Source of the DNA: Actinoallomurus sp048498315
GTDB taxonomy: Bacteria; Actinomycetota; Actinomycetes; Streptosporangiales; Streptosporangiaceae
Assembly: GCA_048498315.1 (NCBI GenBank)
Contig: JBEHYF010000009.1
Location: 1 to 64,000, forward strand
Length of the DNA stretch: 64,000 nucleotides
Direction of reading: 5' to 3'
Shown: piece by piece, positions 17,779 to 27,842 of the stretch
Numbering within the stretch: position 1 is the first letter of the stretch
Layout of the letters: the number at the start of each line of letters is the position of its first letter
Position numbers and translations under genes: made by a program
The notes under the pieces: generated by a model
Database searches by the model: none
What the model saw: the letters and a program-made list of their open reading frames with translations, nothing else
What the model was told of the DNA's origin: nothing

Positions 17779-18266
17779 GGGCGCCGGCGAGCGCCTTCTT
17801 CGCGTCCTCGCCCGGTGCCCGATGTGGTGTCCGGCGCGCGGGCAGGCGCCCGGCACGTGGGCGCCCGGTGTGTGGCATCCGGGGCACCTGACCCGTTCCG
17901 GCGGCGAAAGGCCTCGGCGGAAGGCCCCGATGCCCCGCGCCGGGCGAAGGCACCGGGCGACGCGCCGTCCGGACATAGCCCTGACGCGCCAGGCCGTTCC
18001 GGGTGCCCGGCACCACGCGGAGCGGTGCTGCCGCGACGCCGGGTGCCTGGACGCGCCGCCCGGGCACCGGAACGGGAACCGCCGGGCACCTGGACGGGTG
18101 CTGCTGCCAACACACCGACTTGGCCCGGCTGCGCGCCGGTGGGGTCGGCGCGCAGTTCGGCACGCGGCTCCGGCCGCTGGACCCCGGTGCGGGCGTGGGT
18201 GCGTCGCGTCTGATCGCGGCCGAAACGACGCGGCGGCGCCGCCCCGTACCGGTTCCCATGCCACCG
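17779..18266. other. Gene-free, repeat-rich GC stretch
   Basis: 488 bp with no convincing gene; the long open frames have Arg/Pro/Gly-rich shadow composition. It holds several imperfect copies of GGGCACC/GGTGCCC words (for example near 17847, 18000, 18040, 18062 and 18085). It occupies the place where the missing C-terminus of the neighbouring deacetylase should be and may be decayed coding sequence. Confidence 0.5.
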
Positions 18267-18883
18267 TCACCTTGCCCCGGTGATCCCGCCCGGCTGGAGC
18301 GTGGACGCGGCCTGGACGATCTCGTCGGTGCTCGCGCCGTTCCGGTCCTGGCTGTCGACCGTCCAGAGCACCTCGAGCAGCTTCGGCCGCCGCTCGTCCG
18401 CCGCCTGGTCGTCGACCTCGCCGTACGGCGGCCGGAACAGGATCGGGGTCCGGCCGGTGATGCGACTGATCGTCTGCTGCGTCTTAGCGATCTCCTTGAA
18501 GGCGGCCGGCTCGCCGATCTGGGGCAGGTGCGGGTGGGTGTAGGTGTGGTCGCCGATCCACATGCCGGCCGCCGTTCCGCCCTGAGCAGGCCCGGGTACT
18601 GGTCGGCGTGCTGTCCCCGGATGAAGAAGGTCGCCCGGGCACCGCCCGCCCTCAGCGCGTCGAGGAGCTTGGGGGTCGAGTTCGGGTCGGGGCCGTCGTC
18701 ATAGGTCAGGGCCACGTACCCGTTCGGGCAGTGGGCGCGGTGCGGCGCGGCGGCGTGCACGGCGGTCACGGGGGCGACCGAGGCCGTCAGCCCGGCCGCG
18801 GCCACGCCGACGGCGGCCGGCGCGGTGCGGATCGGCTGCCGTGCGGTGGACGCGTTCGCCGTGAAGAGCCGATCGTTGATCAC
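18267..18883 (-). pseudogene. Secreted polysaccharide deacetylase (CE4/NodB), frameshifted and truncated
   Basis: An N-terminal secretion signal (APAAVGVAAAGLTASVAPVTAVHA) is followed by NodB motif 1 TYDDGPDPN, with both Asp residues. The frame then breaks: one missing base near 18575 (after the LLRAE codons) shifts into a second frame that carries motif 2 (GDHTYTH, His-x3-His) and motif 3 (RPPYGEVD). That frame stops at 18267 right after LQPGGI, so the LMHD-type C-terminal motif is lost. CE4 enzymes remove acetyl groups from xylan, chitin or peptidoglycan. The promoter carries the same CGAAA-N2-TTTCG box as the xylanase, favouring an acetylxylan esterase origin. A sequencing error could explain the shift but not the missing C-terminus. 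Confidence 0.8.
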
Positions 18884-18940
18884 CTGTTCCCCTCGAATCG
18901 ACGGAACGGCGGCTGCGCGACCAAGGTCGCTGGAGGAAGG

Positions 18941-18952
18941 CGAAATCTTTCG
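18941..18952. promoter_or_regulatory. CGAAA-N2-TTTCG box at the deacetylase promoter
   Basis: CGAAATCTTTCG, 12-bp inverted repeat identical (on the other strand) to the box at 63206-63217 before the xylanase. It lies one base downstream of the predicted -10, the position of a repressor site. The likely binder is the LacI regulator at 19093-20133. Confidence 0.7.
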
Positions 18953-18953
18953 G

Positions 18954-18982
18954 ATTATTTACCGATAGTTTTCAACACGCAA
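18954..18982 (-). promoter_or_regulatory. Predicted promoter of the deacetylase gene
   Basis: Minus strand TTGCGT (18982-18977), 17-base spacer, AATAAT (18959-18954, 5/6 to the consensus). The surrounding 50 bp are AT-rich compared with the window. The operator box starts immediately downstream. Confidence 0.5.
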
Positions 18983-19092
18983 TGCCGTGGGTGGGTCATT
19001 CCGCGATCCGTCTCCCCGCCGCAGGTCCGCCGGCACGGCGACGTGAAAGGACGGGCCGCAGCATCACCCTGCGGGAGGGGCCCGGCGGGCCT

Positions 19093-20133
19093 TCAGCGAC
19101 CGGGCGGCGCGGTGCTCTGCCGCACCACGAGGCTCGTCGCCAGCTCGACGCGGGTGCTGGGCGGCTGCTCGCCGGCCGCCAGGGCCACCACCAGGCGGGC
19201 CGCTGCCGCGCCCATCTGGAACAGCGGCTGGCGCACGGTCGTCATCGGCGGGCCCGCCCACCGCGTGAAGGACAGGTCGTCGAAGCCCACAACGCTGAGG
19301 TCGGCCGGGATGCGCAGGCCCGCCTCGCGGGCGGCCTCGTAGACGCCGAGCGCCTGCAGGTCGTTGGCGGTGAAGATCGCCGTCGGCGGGTCCGGCAGGC
19401 GCAGCAGCTCCCGCGCGTCGCGCAGGCCGCCCTCGACGTACAGGGTCGAGGTGCGCATGAGTGCCGGATCGACCGGCACGCCGGCGGAGTCCATCGCCGC
19501 CCGGTAACCGTCGAGGCGCGCCCGGCAGCACGGCCACTCGGTCGGCCCCCCGATCATTGCGATCCGGCGGTGGCCCAGGTCCAGCAGGTGGCGGGTGGCG
19601 GCCAGTCCCCCGCTCCAGTTGGTGGCGCCCACCGACGGCGTCTCGTGCAGCGGCTCCCCCGTCGGATCCAGCACGACCAGCGGGATGCCGCGGGTCGCCA
19701 GGCGGGACTGCTGGGCGACGGTGAGCTCGGAGAAGACCGCGATCACTCCCGTCGGCCGCCGCGCCAGCACCTGCTCGGTCCATGCCCGCCCGGGCGTCAG
19801 GCTGCCCTCCATCTCGGTGAGGACGACGGCCAGCTCGTTGTCGCGGCAGACCTGCTCGACGCCACGGATGATCTCCAGCGCCCACGGGCTCTCCAGCGCG
19901 TGGAAGACCAGCTCCACGACGGGCACCGGCCCGGTGCGGCCGGGCGGGCGGTAGCCCTGCTCCCGGATCACCGCCTCGACCCGCTCGCGCGTGCCGGGCG
20001 CCACGCCCGGCTTGCCGTTCAGCACGCGCGAGACGGTCGGCACCGACACTCCCGCGAGCCGCGCGATGCCGGCGGCCGTCACACCACCGCGCCGCCGGCC
20101 GCTCTCCGCCGTTTCAGAGCCCGTCCCGGTCAC
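19093..20133 (-). CDS. LacI family transcriptional regulator 3 (candidate xylan-utilisation repressor)
   Basis: 346 residues. HTH in AAGIARLAGVSVPTVSRVLNGKPG (about 20-43), then hinge and sugar-binding sensor domain with FDDLSFTRWAGPP near residue 275. It is not closely similar to the two upstream LacI proteins. It lies between a deacetylase remnant and a divergent XynE-like esterase whose promoters both carry a CGAAA-N2-TTTC(G/A) palindrome, and the same box occurs twice before the xylanase, so it probably represses secreted xylan-degrading enzymes and its own gene until a xylo-oligosaccharide binds. Ligand and regulon are inferred. Confidence 0.93.
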   Translation of the reverse strand: MTGTGSETAESGRRRGGVTAAGIARLAGVSVPTVSRVLNGKPGVAPGTRERVEAVIREQGYRPPGRTGPVPVVELVFHALESPWALEIIRGVEQVCRDNELAVVLTEMEGSLTPGRAWTEQVLARRPTGVIAVFSELTVAQQSRLATRGIPLVVLDPTGEPLHETPSVGATNWSGGLAATRHLLDLGHRRIAMIGGPTEWPCCRARLDGYRAAMDSAGVPVDPALMRTSTLYVEGGLRDARELLRLPDPPTAIFTANDLQALGVYEAAREAGLRIPADLSVVGFDDLSFTRWAGPPMTTVRQPLFQMGAAAARLVVALAAGEQPPSTRVELATSLVVRQSTAPPGR

Positions 20134-20182
20134 CGCCGCAGTTTACGTCGCCGAATCGGCCGATGGTGGACACCGAATGGCA

Positions 20183-20225
20183 TTGCCCGGCCAAAAGCGA
20201 TCACTGGATACTGCGAAACATTTCA
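20183..20225 (+). promoter_or_regulatory. Predicted promoter and operator of the SGNH esterase gene
   Basis: TTGCCC (20183-20188), 18-base spacer, GATACT (20207-20212), then the box CGAAACATTTCA (20214-20225), which differs from the CGAAA-N2-TTTCG consensus only at its last base. The box begins two bases after the -10, the same layout as at the deacetylase promoter. It also lies within the divergent lacI3 upstream region, so autoregulation is likely. Confidence 0.55.
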
Positions 20226-20286
20226 GCCGACCGGCGTTCGCGAGCGGCGGCCGGCGCTCGTCCCTCCGACTCGTTAGGCGGGTAGC

Positions 20287-21588
20287 GTGTTCAGCCATCT
20301 TCCAGCCATCCGATCGCGCCGCGCGATCGCGTTGACGGCCCTGCCCCTCCTGTTCGGCATGGCGGCCTCATCGGCGAGCGCCGCCGCGTCCCCCACCAAG
20401 ACCGCCGCCCATACGGCCGCCAGCGCCCGTACAGGGGCGCCGGGCTGGGTCACGGCGTGGGCCGGCCCGGCCATGTCCCCGTCGTCCCTGGTGTCGTCGG
20501 TGCAGTCGCTGAACGACCAGACGGTGCGGGACATCGTCTACACGAGCGCCGGCGGGAACGCCCTGCGGATCAGGGTGACCAACGCCTTCGGCACGGCGCC
20601 GCTGACGATCCGCTCGGCCTCGGTCGCCCGGCAGCTCCGCGGCGCCGACGTCGACCCGGCGACGGCGCATCGCCTCACCTTCCACGGGAGCCCGTCGGTC
20701 GTGGTACCCAGGGGCGGCTCGGTGCTCAGCGATCCGGTCGCGATGCCGGTTCCGGCGCTGAGCGACCTGGCGGTCAGCCTGTACGCGCCCGGCTCGGTAT
20801 CCCCCGCCACCTACCACCAGTACGCCCAGCAGACGACCTACCTGGCGAGCGGCGACCACGCCGCCGACACGAGCGGAGCCGCCTTCACCAAGACGGTGGG
20901 AACCTGGTTCCTGCTCGACGCCGTGCAGGTCCACTCCCCCGCTCGCGGCACCGTCGTCGCCCTCGGCGACTCGATCACCGAGGTGCAGGACAAGCAGGAC
21001 GACAACGCCCGCTGGCCGAACTTCCTGGCGCGCGCCCTCGACGCGCGGTACGGGCCGGCCGCGCCCGCCGTCGCCGACGCGGGCATCGCCGGCAACCGCG
21101 TCTTCTCCGACTCGGTGTGCTTCGGCGTCAAGCTCACCGACCGGCTGGAGCGCGACGTGTTCAGCCAGCCGGACGTCCGCACCATCGTGTTCCTTGAGGG
21201 CATCAACGACCTCGGCTTCAGCCAGGAGCCGGACAGCGGATGCTACAGCCCGAACACCGATATCAGCCCGCGGCGGCTCATCGGCGCGTACGAGCGGCTC
21301 GCCGCCGCCGCGCACGCGCACGGCGCGCGCATCTACATCGGCACGCTGATGCCGGCCCAGGGCTTCGAGTACTGGAGCGCAGCGGCGGAGAAGAAGCGCC
21401 TGGCCGTCAACGCCTGGATCCGCTCCAACCACGTCTTCGACGGGGTGATCGACTTCGCCTCGCTCGTCGCCTACCCGGGCCACCCGGAGCTGCTGGATCC
21501 GCGCTACGACAGCGGCGATCACCTCCACCCGAACGCCACGGGCACGCAGGCGATGGCCGACGCCGTCGTCCGCGCGATCGCGCGGTGA
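20287..21588 (+). CDS. Secreted SGNH/GDSL esterase, XynE-like
   Basis: 433 residues. A signal peptide spans about 1-33 (RSRRAIALTALPLLFGMAASSASAA). An N-terminal beta-domain (WVTAWAGPAMSP..., TVRDIVYTSAGG) precedes the SGNH hydrolase core: block I GDSIT with Ser229, Gly in GIAGNR, Asn in EGINDLG, and Asp411/His414 in GDHLHPN. The layout matches the XynE-like subfamily, named after an esterase encoded in a rumen xylanase cluster. It probably removes acyl groups from plant polysaccharide outside the cell. GTG start at 20287. The promoter box links it to the LacI regulator next door. Confidence 0.88.
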   Translation: MFSHLPAIRSRRAIALTALPLLFGMAASSASAAASPTKTAAHTAASARTGAPGWVTAWAGPAMSPSSLVSSVQSLNDQTVRDIVYTSAGGNALRIRVTNAFGTAPLTIRSASVARQLRGADVDPATAHRLTFHGSPSVVVPRGGSVLSDPVAMPVPALSDLAVSLYAPGSVSPATYHQYAQQTTYLASGDHAADTSGAAFTKTVGTWFLLDAVQVHSPARGTVVALGDSITEVQDKQDDNARWPNFLARALDARYGPAAPAVADAGIAGNRVFSDSVCFGVKLTDRLERDVFSQPDVRTIVFLEGINDLGFSQEPDSGCYSPNTDISPRRLIGAYERLAAAAHAHGARIYIGTLMPAQGFEYWSAAAEKKRLAVNAWIRSNHVFDGVIDFASLVAYPGHPELLDPRYDSGDHLHPNATGTQAMADAVVRAIAR

Positions 21589-21631
21589 GCGCCACGTCGC
21601 CCGCGCGGCTCTGACACCGGTTCTCCGGCCA

Positions 21632-21659
21632 GTGGCCGTGGGTGCCGTCCCATGGCCAC
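21632..21659 (+). terminator. Hairpin after the SGNH esterase gene
   Basis: GTGGCCGTGGG and CCCATGGCCAC form an 11-bp stem (one G-U pair) with a 6-base loop, 44 bp after the stop codon. No U-tract. Confidence 0.55.
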
Positions 21660-21792
21660 CGGCCGGCCCCCGCGAACGGCTACGGCGGCCGGCCCACCCG
21701 TGCATTGCGCGCCGCGCCCCCGCGCCTCCGCCGAGGCCCGGTCCAGGCCGCCCGTACGAGCGTGGACGGCAGGGCCCCGGCCCGTGATGGCG

Positions 21793-21809
21793 GGCCCGGG
21801 TCCCGGGCC
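21793..21809 (-). terminator. Possible hairpin after the lipoprotein gene
   Basis: GGCCCGGG-T-CCCGGGCC, perfect 8-bp arms around one base, 34 bp past the lipoprotein stop on the minus strand. In such GC-rich DNA this could be chance. Confidence 0.35.
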
Positions 21810-21842
21810 GCGCGGCGGCGACCCGCGAGGGCGCCGGATGGA

Positions 21843-22238
21843 TCAGCCGCAGGCGCTCTTCAGCTCCTTGCCCGCGTTGATCAGGTCGCTGGTGTCCGGC
21901 ATCTGCGGCATCGTGCTTCCGCCGGCCGCGATCGACTTCACCTGGTTGCCCAGGTTCTCCAGCGCGGTCGCCGCGTGGTTCGCCGCCTTCTCAACCGCAT
22001 CATCGCCGGAGTCCTTGCCCTCCTGACGCATGGTCGTGGCCGCGTTCGCATATGTCTGGGCGAGGCCGTTCGGATCGGAGACCTGGGTCATGCCCTTCTG
22101 CGAGGCGTCCTGGATTGTGCTCTGCAGCTTCTGGCACGCGGCGGCCTTATCACCGCTCCCGCCACAGGCCGCCGCCGACAGCGCGAGCGCCGTGGTCAGC
22201 ACAAGCATTCCGGTGAACCGTACGGACGTGGGGGGCAT
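21843..22238 (-). CDS. Small secreted lipoprotein of unknown function
   Basis: 131 residues. N-terminal signal with lipobox LSAAAC (Cys25) followed by a short GGSGD linker. The remaining 100 residues are hydrophilic and predicted helical, with a second cysteine soon after the lipobox (CQKLQ) and a C-terminal Cys130 that could pair as a disulfide. No family recognised; the shape resembles small actinobacterial lipoproteins of unknown role. Start ATG at 22238 has GAGAAGG upstream. Downstream of the universal stress gene on the same strand, 179 bp away. Confidence 0.85.
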   Translation of the reverse strand: MPPTSVRFTGMLVLTTALALSAAACGGSGDKAAACQKLQSTIQDASQKGMTQVSDPNGLAQTYANAATTMRQEGKDSGDDAVEKAANHAATALENLGNQVKSIAAGGSTMPQMPDTSDLINAGKELKSACG

Positions 22239-22417
22239 CGCCTTCTCTTCTCGTATCGCGGTTTCGCCGGCAGCCGGGACGGCCGCCTGAGTCTCTCCTT
22301 CGATGCGAGCGAGGCCGCTGTGGTTCCCGTGACTTTCGCGGCCGTCCCGGCGGAGCCTCCGTGAACGTTCGTGGATCCGGCTTGCGCGGGCCCCGGCACG
22401 ATGGATCTTGGTGGCGA

Positions 22418-23344
22418 TCACACCCCGTCGGACGGGACGGTAAGGACACCGCCTTGACGTTCCCCGCGCTCGCCGGCATGCCCCTGCTCGCCGGCGTGCT
22501 CGCGGGCGACCAGGACGGGGCAGACGGCGTGGTGAATGACGGCGTGCGCGGTGGTGCCGAGGGCGAGCGCGTGCACGCCGAAGTGGTCGCGCGCGCCGAT
22601 CACAAGCAGTTCGGCGCGCGCGGACGCCTCCGCCAGCGCGCGCCGGGCGCTGTCGCACACCACCGACTCGACCACGCCGACCTGCGGGTACTTCTCCCGC
22701 CACGGCGCGACGGCCCGGCGCAGCAGCTTCGTCTCGTAGTGCTCGATGTCGGCCAGGGTCTCGCCCATCGGGGTCACGCCGGCCGGGGTCACCCCCATGA
22801 TCGGCCGCCAGGCGCGCACCGCCCGTAGGCGTACGCCGCGCAGGTCGGCCTCGGCGAAGGCGGCCGCGAGCGCCTCGTCGGTGCCGATACCGACGACGAT
22901 CTCCCGGTCGGCGACCGGTGGCCGCCAGCCGGCGCGGACGAGCACCACGGGAGCCGCGGCGTGGCCGGCGACCTGCAGCGCGACCGAGCCGGCCAGCAGC
23001 TCGCGGAACCCGCCGCGGCCGCGTGCGCCGAGCACGACGAGGCCCGCGTCGGCGGACCGTTGGACGAGCGCCGCGGCCGGGCTGTCGGTGACGACCTTCG
23101 TCCGCACGTGCACCCCGGGAGCGATCTTCTCCGCCCTCCGCCGGGCGTCGGCCACCAGCCGCTGGGCGCCCTCCCAGCCGGCCGAACGGCTCGGGTCGGA
23201 TGAGACGCCGAGCAGCGACCAGGGATAGACGTGGACGAGGTAGAGACCCACGCCGCGCCTGGCCGCCTCATGGGCCGCCCATTCCAGGCCGGCCTCGCTG
23301 GGGGCGGAGCCGTCCAGCCCCACCAGGATCGAGCGTCGCGCCAC
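22418..23344 (-). CDS. Tandem universal stress protein (UspA x2)
   Basis: 308 residues with two Usp domains (about 1-145 and 150-290). Domain 1 has the ATP-binding motif G-x2-G-x9-GS (GARGRGGFRELLAGS) and the N-terminal SILVGLDGS; domain 2 has a degenerate version (GARDHFGVHALALGTT), so only the first half probably binds ATP well. GTG at 23344 with GGGGAGG upstream defines the start; the much longer open frame above it is a shadow of ftsH. Tandem Usp proteins are hallmark DosR-regulon members in actinobacteria, and a DosR-like palindrome lies 136 bp upstream (23480-23493). Confidence 0.92.
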   Translation of the reverse strand: MARRSILVGLDGSAPSEAGLEWAAHEAARRGVGLYLVHVYPWSLLGVSSDPSRSAGWEGAQRLVADARRRAEKIAPGVHVRTKVVTDSPAAALVQRSADAGLVVLGARGRGGFRELLAGSVALQVAGHAAAPVVLVRAGWRPPVADREIVVGIGTDEALAAAFAEADLRGVRLRAVRAWRPIMGVTPAGVTPMGETLADIEHYETKLLRRAVAPWREKYPQVGVVESVVCDSARRALAEASARAELLVIGARDHFGVHALALGTTAHAVIHHAVCPVLVAREHAGEQGHAGERGERQGGVLTVPSDGV

Positions 23345-23479
23345 GATGCACCTCCCCGCCTCGGCGCGCACGGACGGCCCGCCCGCGCACGCGGGACCCG
23401 GGGCGCCGGTCCCGGCCCTACCGCCATCGTCGGCACCGGTTCCGCCGCCTACCAGGGCCGTTCGGGTCCCTCGGGTCCC

Positions 23480-23493
23480 GGGACCTTGGTCCC
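23480..23493. promoter_or_regulatory. DosR/DevR-like box between usp and ftsH leader
   Basis: GGGACCTTGGTCCC, a perfect 14-bp palindrome, extended on both sides to CCCGGGACC-TT-GGTCCCGGG (23477-23496). It matches the core of the DosR consensus (GGGAC-N4-GTCCC). It is positioned to serve the divergent usp gene and the ftsH leader ORF (ATG 69 bp from the box). Confidence 0.6.
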
Positions 23494-23561
23494 GGGGGCG
23501 GCACCGTACGGCCCTACCGGCCGCGCGCGGGGCCGAGGGATGGTCAAGGGGGGAGGTTTGT

Positions 23562-23695
23562 ATGAAACCTGCGGCGGTATTGGACGCGGGTGCGGCGAAG
23601 GCGGCCGGCGGGCCGCCTGACGCCCGCCGCGCGGCAGTGCTGAGGGAGGACCGGCGCATCGGCGCCGGCAAGGTCGTCGTGCCGGTGATCAGCCC

Positions 23696-23699
<4 letters not shown>
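23562..23699 (+). CDS. 45-residue leader ORF translationally coupled to ftsH
   Basis: ATG at 23562 follows GGGGGGAGG with six-base spacing, one of the strongest ribosome-binding sites in the window, while the ftsH GTG has none of its own. The ORF (MKPAAVLDAGAAKAAGG..., ending VVVPVISP) stops in the GTGA that contains the ftsH start codon. The peptide has no recognised domain. It may act only to load ribosomes onto ftsH or may be a real small protein; the sequence cannot tell. Confidence 0.6.
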
Positions 23700-25645
<1,946 letters not shown>

Positions 25646-25721
25646 ACCAGCGGAGACCCGCACGGGCGACGAGGAGGAATGACCGGTACCGAGCCCGTGA
25701 GCAAGGAAGGTGAGGACCACG

Positions 25722-26225
25722 ATGACCGAGCCGAACCCGGTCGCGGACGTGCTGCGCGACCTCGTCGACGAGTTGTACACGGTGGACGCGGCCGACACGC
25801 CGGCCGCGCTGCGGGCCGCGTGGCGCGGGTTCGACGCGCTCGCCGAGGCCGGGGACCTGCTGGCCGAGTCGCACGTCGACTACGGGGTGCTGCAGCGCCA
25901 CGCCCGCCCGTCGCTGTCGCGGGCCGAGCGGGCGCTGCGCGGCGCGCCCTCCCTGCCCGCCGACGTCAAGCCGCTGATGCTGAACGTCGGCGGGTGGCGA
26001 ACCCGGCCGGTCGCCGAGCACGTCGCCTACGCCATCCATCAGGACGTCCTCGACATCGCGTACGGGATCAACGCGCTGCTGCCGGCGGTGGCGGGCCACG
26101 CCCGCGACCGCGACGACCGCCGGGCCTGCCGCGAGGCGGCACGCCTGGCGCACCAGCTCGTCAACTGCTATGAGGGCCGGCTCAACCTGTTCACGACCTC
26201 ACGGGCCCACCTCGCCCCGACCTGA
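25722..26225 (+). CDS. Hypothetical protein, 167 aa
   Basis: Family not recognised. A soluble, helix-rich protein with no signal or membrane segment; the middle (LMLNVGGWRTRPVAEHVAYAIHQDVLDIAYGINALLP) and C-terminal third look amphipathic, suggesting a helical bundle. ATG at 25722 is preferred because GGTGAGG lies six bases upstream; a GTG at 25710 is possible. It follows ftsH by 76 bp on the same strand and is probably cotranscribed, so a role in the same stress response is likely but unproven. Confidence 0.75.
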   Translation: MTEPNPVADVLRDLVDELYTVDAADTPAALRAAWRGFDALAEAGDLLAESHVDYGVLQRHARPSLSRAERALRGAPSLPADVKPLMLNVGGWRTRPVAEHVAYAIHQDVLDIAYGINALLPAVAGHARDRDDRRACREAARLAHQLVNCYEGRLNLFTTSRAHLAPT

Positions 26226-26335
26226 ACCGGCCCGCCCGGCCGACCGCCACGGCGCGGCGGCCGCGCGTCGGCGCGGTCGTCGCCCCTCCCGGCCCGGGAT
26301 CGCCTCCGGAACGCGCCGGGAACCGACACGGCCGC

Positions 26336-26355
26336 GGCCGGCGACGACGCCGGCC
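26336..26355. terminator. Bidirectional hairpin between convergent genes
   Basis: GGCCGGCG-ACGA-CGCCGGCC, perfect 8-bp stem and 4-base loop, between the hypothetical protein gene and the convergent PRPP synthase gene. Confidence 0.5.
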
Positions 26356-26392
26356 CGTTCACCGCCGTTCACCGAAACCCGCGCGCTGCGCC

Positions 26393-27331
26393 TCACGGGC
26401 GCGGCACGAGGTCGTCCAGCGGCTCGTCGCGGTTCAGCCGGCCGATCGCGGTCGCCAGCAGGGCCGCCACCGACTCGCACTGTAGCGGCGGACGCGGCAG
26501 CGCCGGCCGGGCGAGCGTGTCGGTGACCAGCAGCCGCCGGATCGGCAGGCGGGCGAGCCGGTCGAGGGCATCGCCCACCAGAAGCCCGTGGGTGGCGGCG
26601 ACGGCGATCGCCGGGGCGCCGCCGCGGGTCAGGACGGCACGGGCGGCCGCCTCGATCGTGCCGCCGGTGCTGATCATGTCGTCGACGATCACGGTGGGCC
26701 GCCCCTCGACGTCGCCGACCAGTTCCTGGGCGTACACCGTGGTGCCGGTGACGCGGGTCTTTCGCACGACGGCGACCGGCCGCCGCACCGTTGCGGCGTA
26801 CCGCTCGGCCAGCTTCACCGCGCCCAGGTCCGGCGCGACGAGCACCGCGTCGCCGGGAACGGCGAGCGCCAGCAGCGCCACCGCGAGCAGCGGCACGGCG
26901 CTCAGCATCTCGACGGGGATGCCGCACGCCGCCTCCAGCGCGGTCGTATGCGGGTCGACGACCACGAGCCGGTCCGCACCGGTCGCGGTCACGGCGTCGG
27001 CGACCACCCGCGCGCCGACCGGCTCGCCCGCCCGGTCCCGGCGGTCCTGCCGGGCGTAGCCGAAGTACGGCACCACGGCGGTGACCCTGGCCGCGCCGCC
27101 CCGGCGGCAGGCGTCCAGCAGGAACAGCAGCTCGACCAGGTTGTCGCCGACCGGCGGGCCGGTCGGCTGGATCACGTACACGTCGTCGCCGCGGACATGC
27201 CCGATGACGGGCCGCAGCTCGCCGTCGGGGAAGCGGTCCACCTCGCCGGGCACCGGACTGACGCCGAGCGCGTCCGCAACCGCGACGGCCAGCGCGCGGT
27301 TCGCCGATCCCGCGACGATCCGCGCAGGCAC
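26393..27331 (-). CDS. Ribose-phosphate pyrophosphokinase (PRPP synthase), accessory copy
   Basis: 312 residues, the normal Prs length. Present are the metal/ribose-5-P region FPDGELRP, the pyrophosphate-site VDPHTTALEAACGIPVE, the flexible loop VRKTRVTG and the PRPP-binding loop VIVDDMISTGGTI. The reaction makes PRPP from ribose-5-phosphate and ATP. Several signature positions differ from housekeeping Prs (for example VDPHTTAL where VDLHAGQI is usual), so this looks like a second, divergent copy of the type found in stress clusters. GTG at 27331 lies 4 bp past the upstream stop codon. Confidence 0.88.
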   Translation of the reverse strand: MPARIVAGSANRALAVAVADALGVSPVPGEVDRFPDGELRPVIGHVRGDDVYVIQPTGPPVGDNLVELLFLLDACRRGGAARVTAVVPYFGYARQDRRDRAGEPVGARVVADAVTATGADRLVVVDPHTTALEAACGIPVEMLSAVPLLAVALLALAVPGDAVLVAPDLGAVKLAERYAATVRRPVAVVRKTRVTGTTVYAQELVGDVEGRPTVIVDDMISTGGTIEAAARAVLTRGGAPAIAVAATHGLLVGDALDRLARLPIRRLLVTDTLARPALPRPPLQCESVAALLATAIGRLNRDEPLDDLVPRP

Positions 27332-27335
27332 GGCC

Positions 27336-27575
27336 TCAGGCGGGGACGTGGTCGCGCAGTCCCCGTGCGCCCGCGGACTCGGCGCACGAAGCACAGCAGA
27401 ACACCATGTCGCCGGCCTGCACGCCGTGCCCGATCACCCGGCAGTCGCAGTGCCGGCAGGTCGGCGCCAGCCGATGGATCGCGCACTCGAAGCTGTCGAA
27501 CACGTGCGTACGTCCGTCCATCCGGACCTCGAACGCGCTGGCATAGTCGTTGCCGCACACCTCACAGACAGCCAT
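27336..27575 (-). CDS. Cys/His-rich metal-binding protein, metallothionein-like, 79 aa
   Basis: Ten cysteines in 79 residues, arranged CEVCGND (4,7), FECAIH, CRHCDC and FCCASC, with conserved-looking HVFDSFECAIHRLAP and RVIGHGV. The pattern suits two zinc sites, and similar actinobacterial proteins are sometimes annotated as prokaryotic metallothionein; I rate that name as tentative. ATG at 27575 follows a G-run ribosome-binding site. It precedes the PRPP synthase gene by 4 bp, so the two form an operon. Confidence 0.75.
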   Translation of the reverse strand: MAVCEVCGNDYASAFEVRMDGRTHVFDSFECAIHRLAPTCRHCDCRVIGHGVQAGDMVFCCASCAESAGARGLRDHVPA

Positions 27576-27744
27576 CGTTCCCCCCCGAAAGCGCAGGTCG
27601 CCCGCCACTATCTTCCTACCCAGAACTGACCGGATCGCACGAAACGCCGCTGGGTGCCGTGGGTGGCCCTGATCCGCCCGCCGTGCCGCGCGACGCCCCG
27701 GCAGGCGGATCACGCCGTCTCGCGGTACGAACGCCGGCCTTCCG

Positions 27745-27758
27745 GTGCCGGAGGTCCC
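27745..27758. promoter_or_regulatory. Weak DosR-like box
   Basis: Minus strand GGGACCTCCGGCAC, 12 of 14 matches to GGGACCTTCGGCCC at 54984-54997. It sits 170 bp upstream of the metallothionein-like gene and 85 bp before the ligase fragment. Confidence 0.3.
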
Positions 27759-27842
27759 TGGCCGCCGCCGGGCGACGACGGCAGGCTGGAGATCGGGCGG
27801 CCCGCCCGCCGGGCCGCCCGACACGAGGACGAGGAGATCACG

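Noticed and set aside
17815..18213. Open frames of more than 130 codons on both strands in the gap after the CBS-domain gene
   Set aside because: All are Arg/Pro/Gly/Ala-rich with no domain and reflect lack of stop codons in GC-rich DNA.
25679..26173. ATG right after GAGGAGGA at 25679
   Set aside because: The spacing is too short and the frame quickly becomes Arg-rich; the frame starting at 25722 has normal composition and its own ribosome-binding site.
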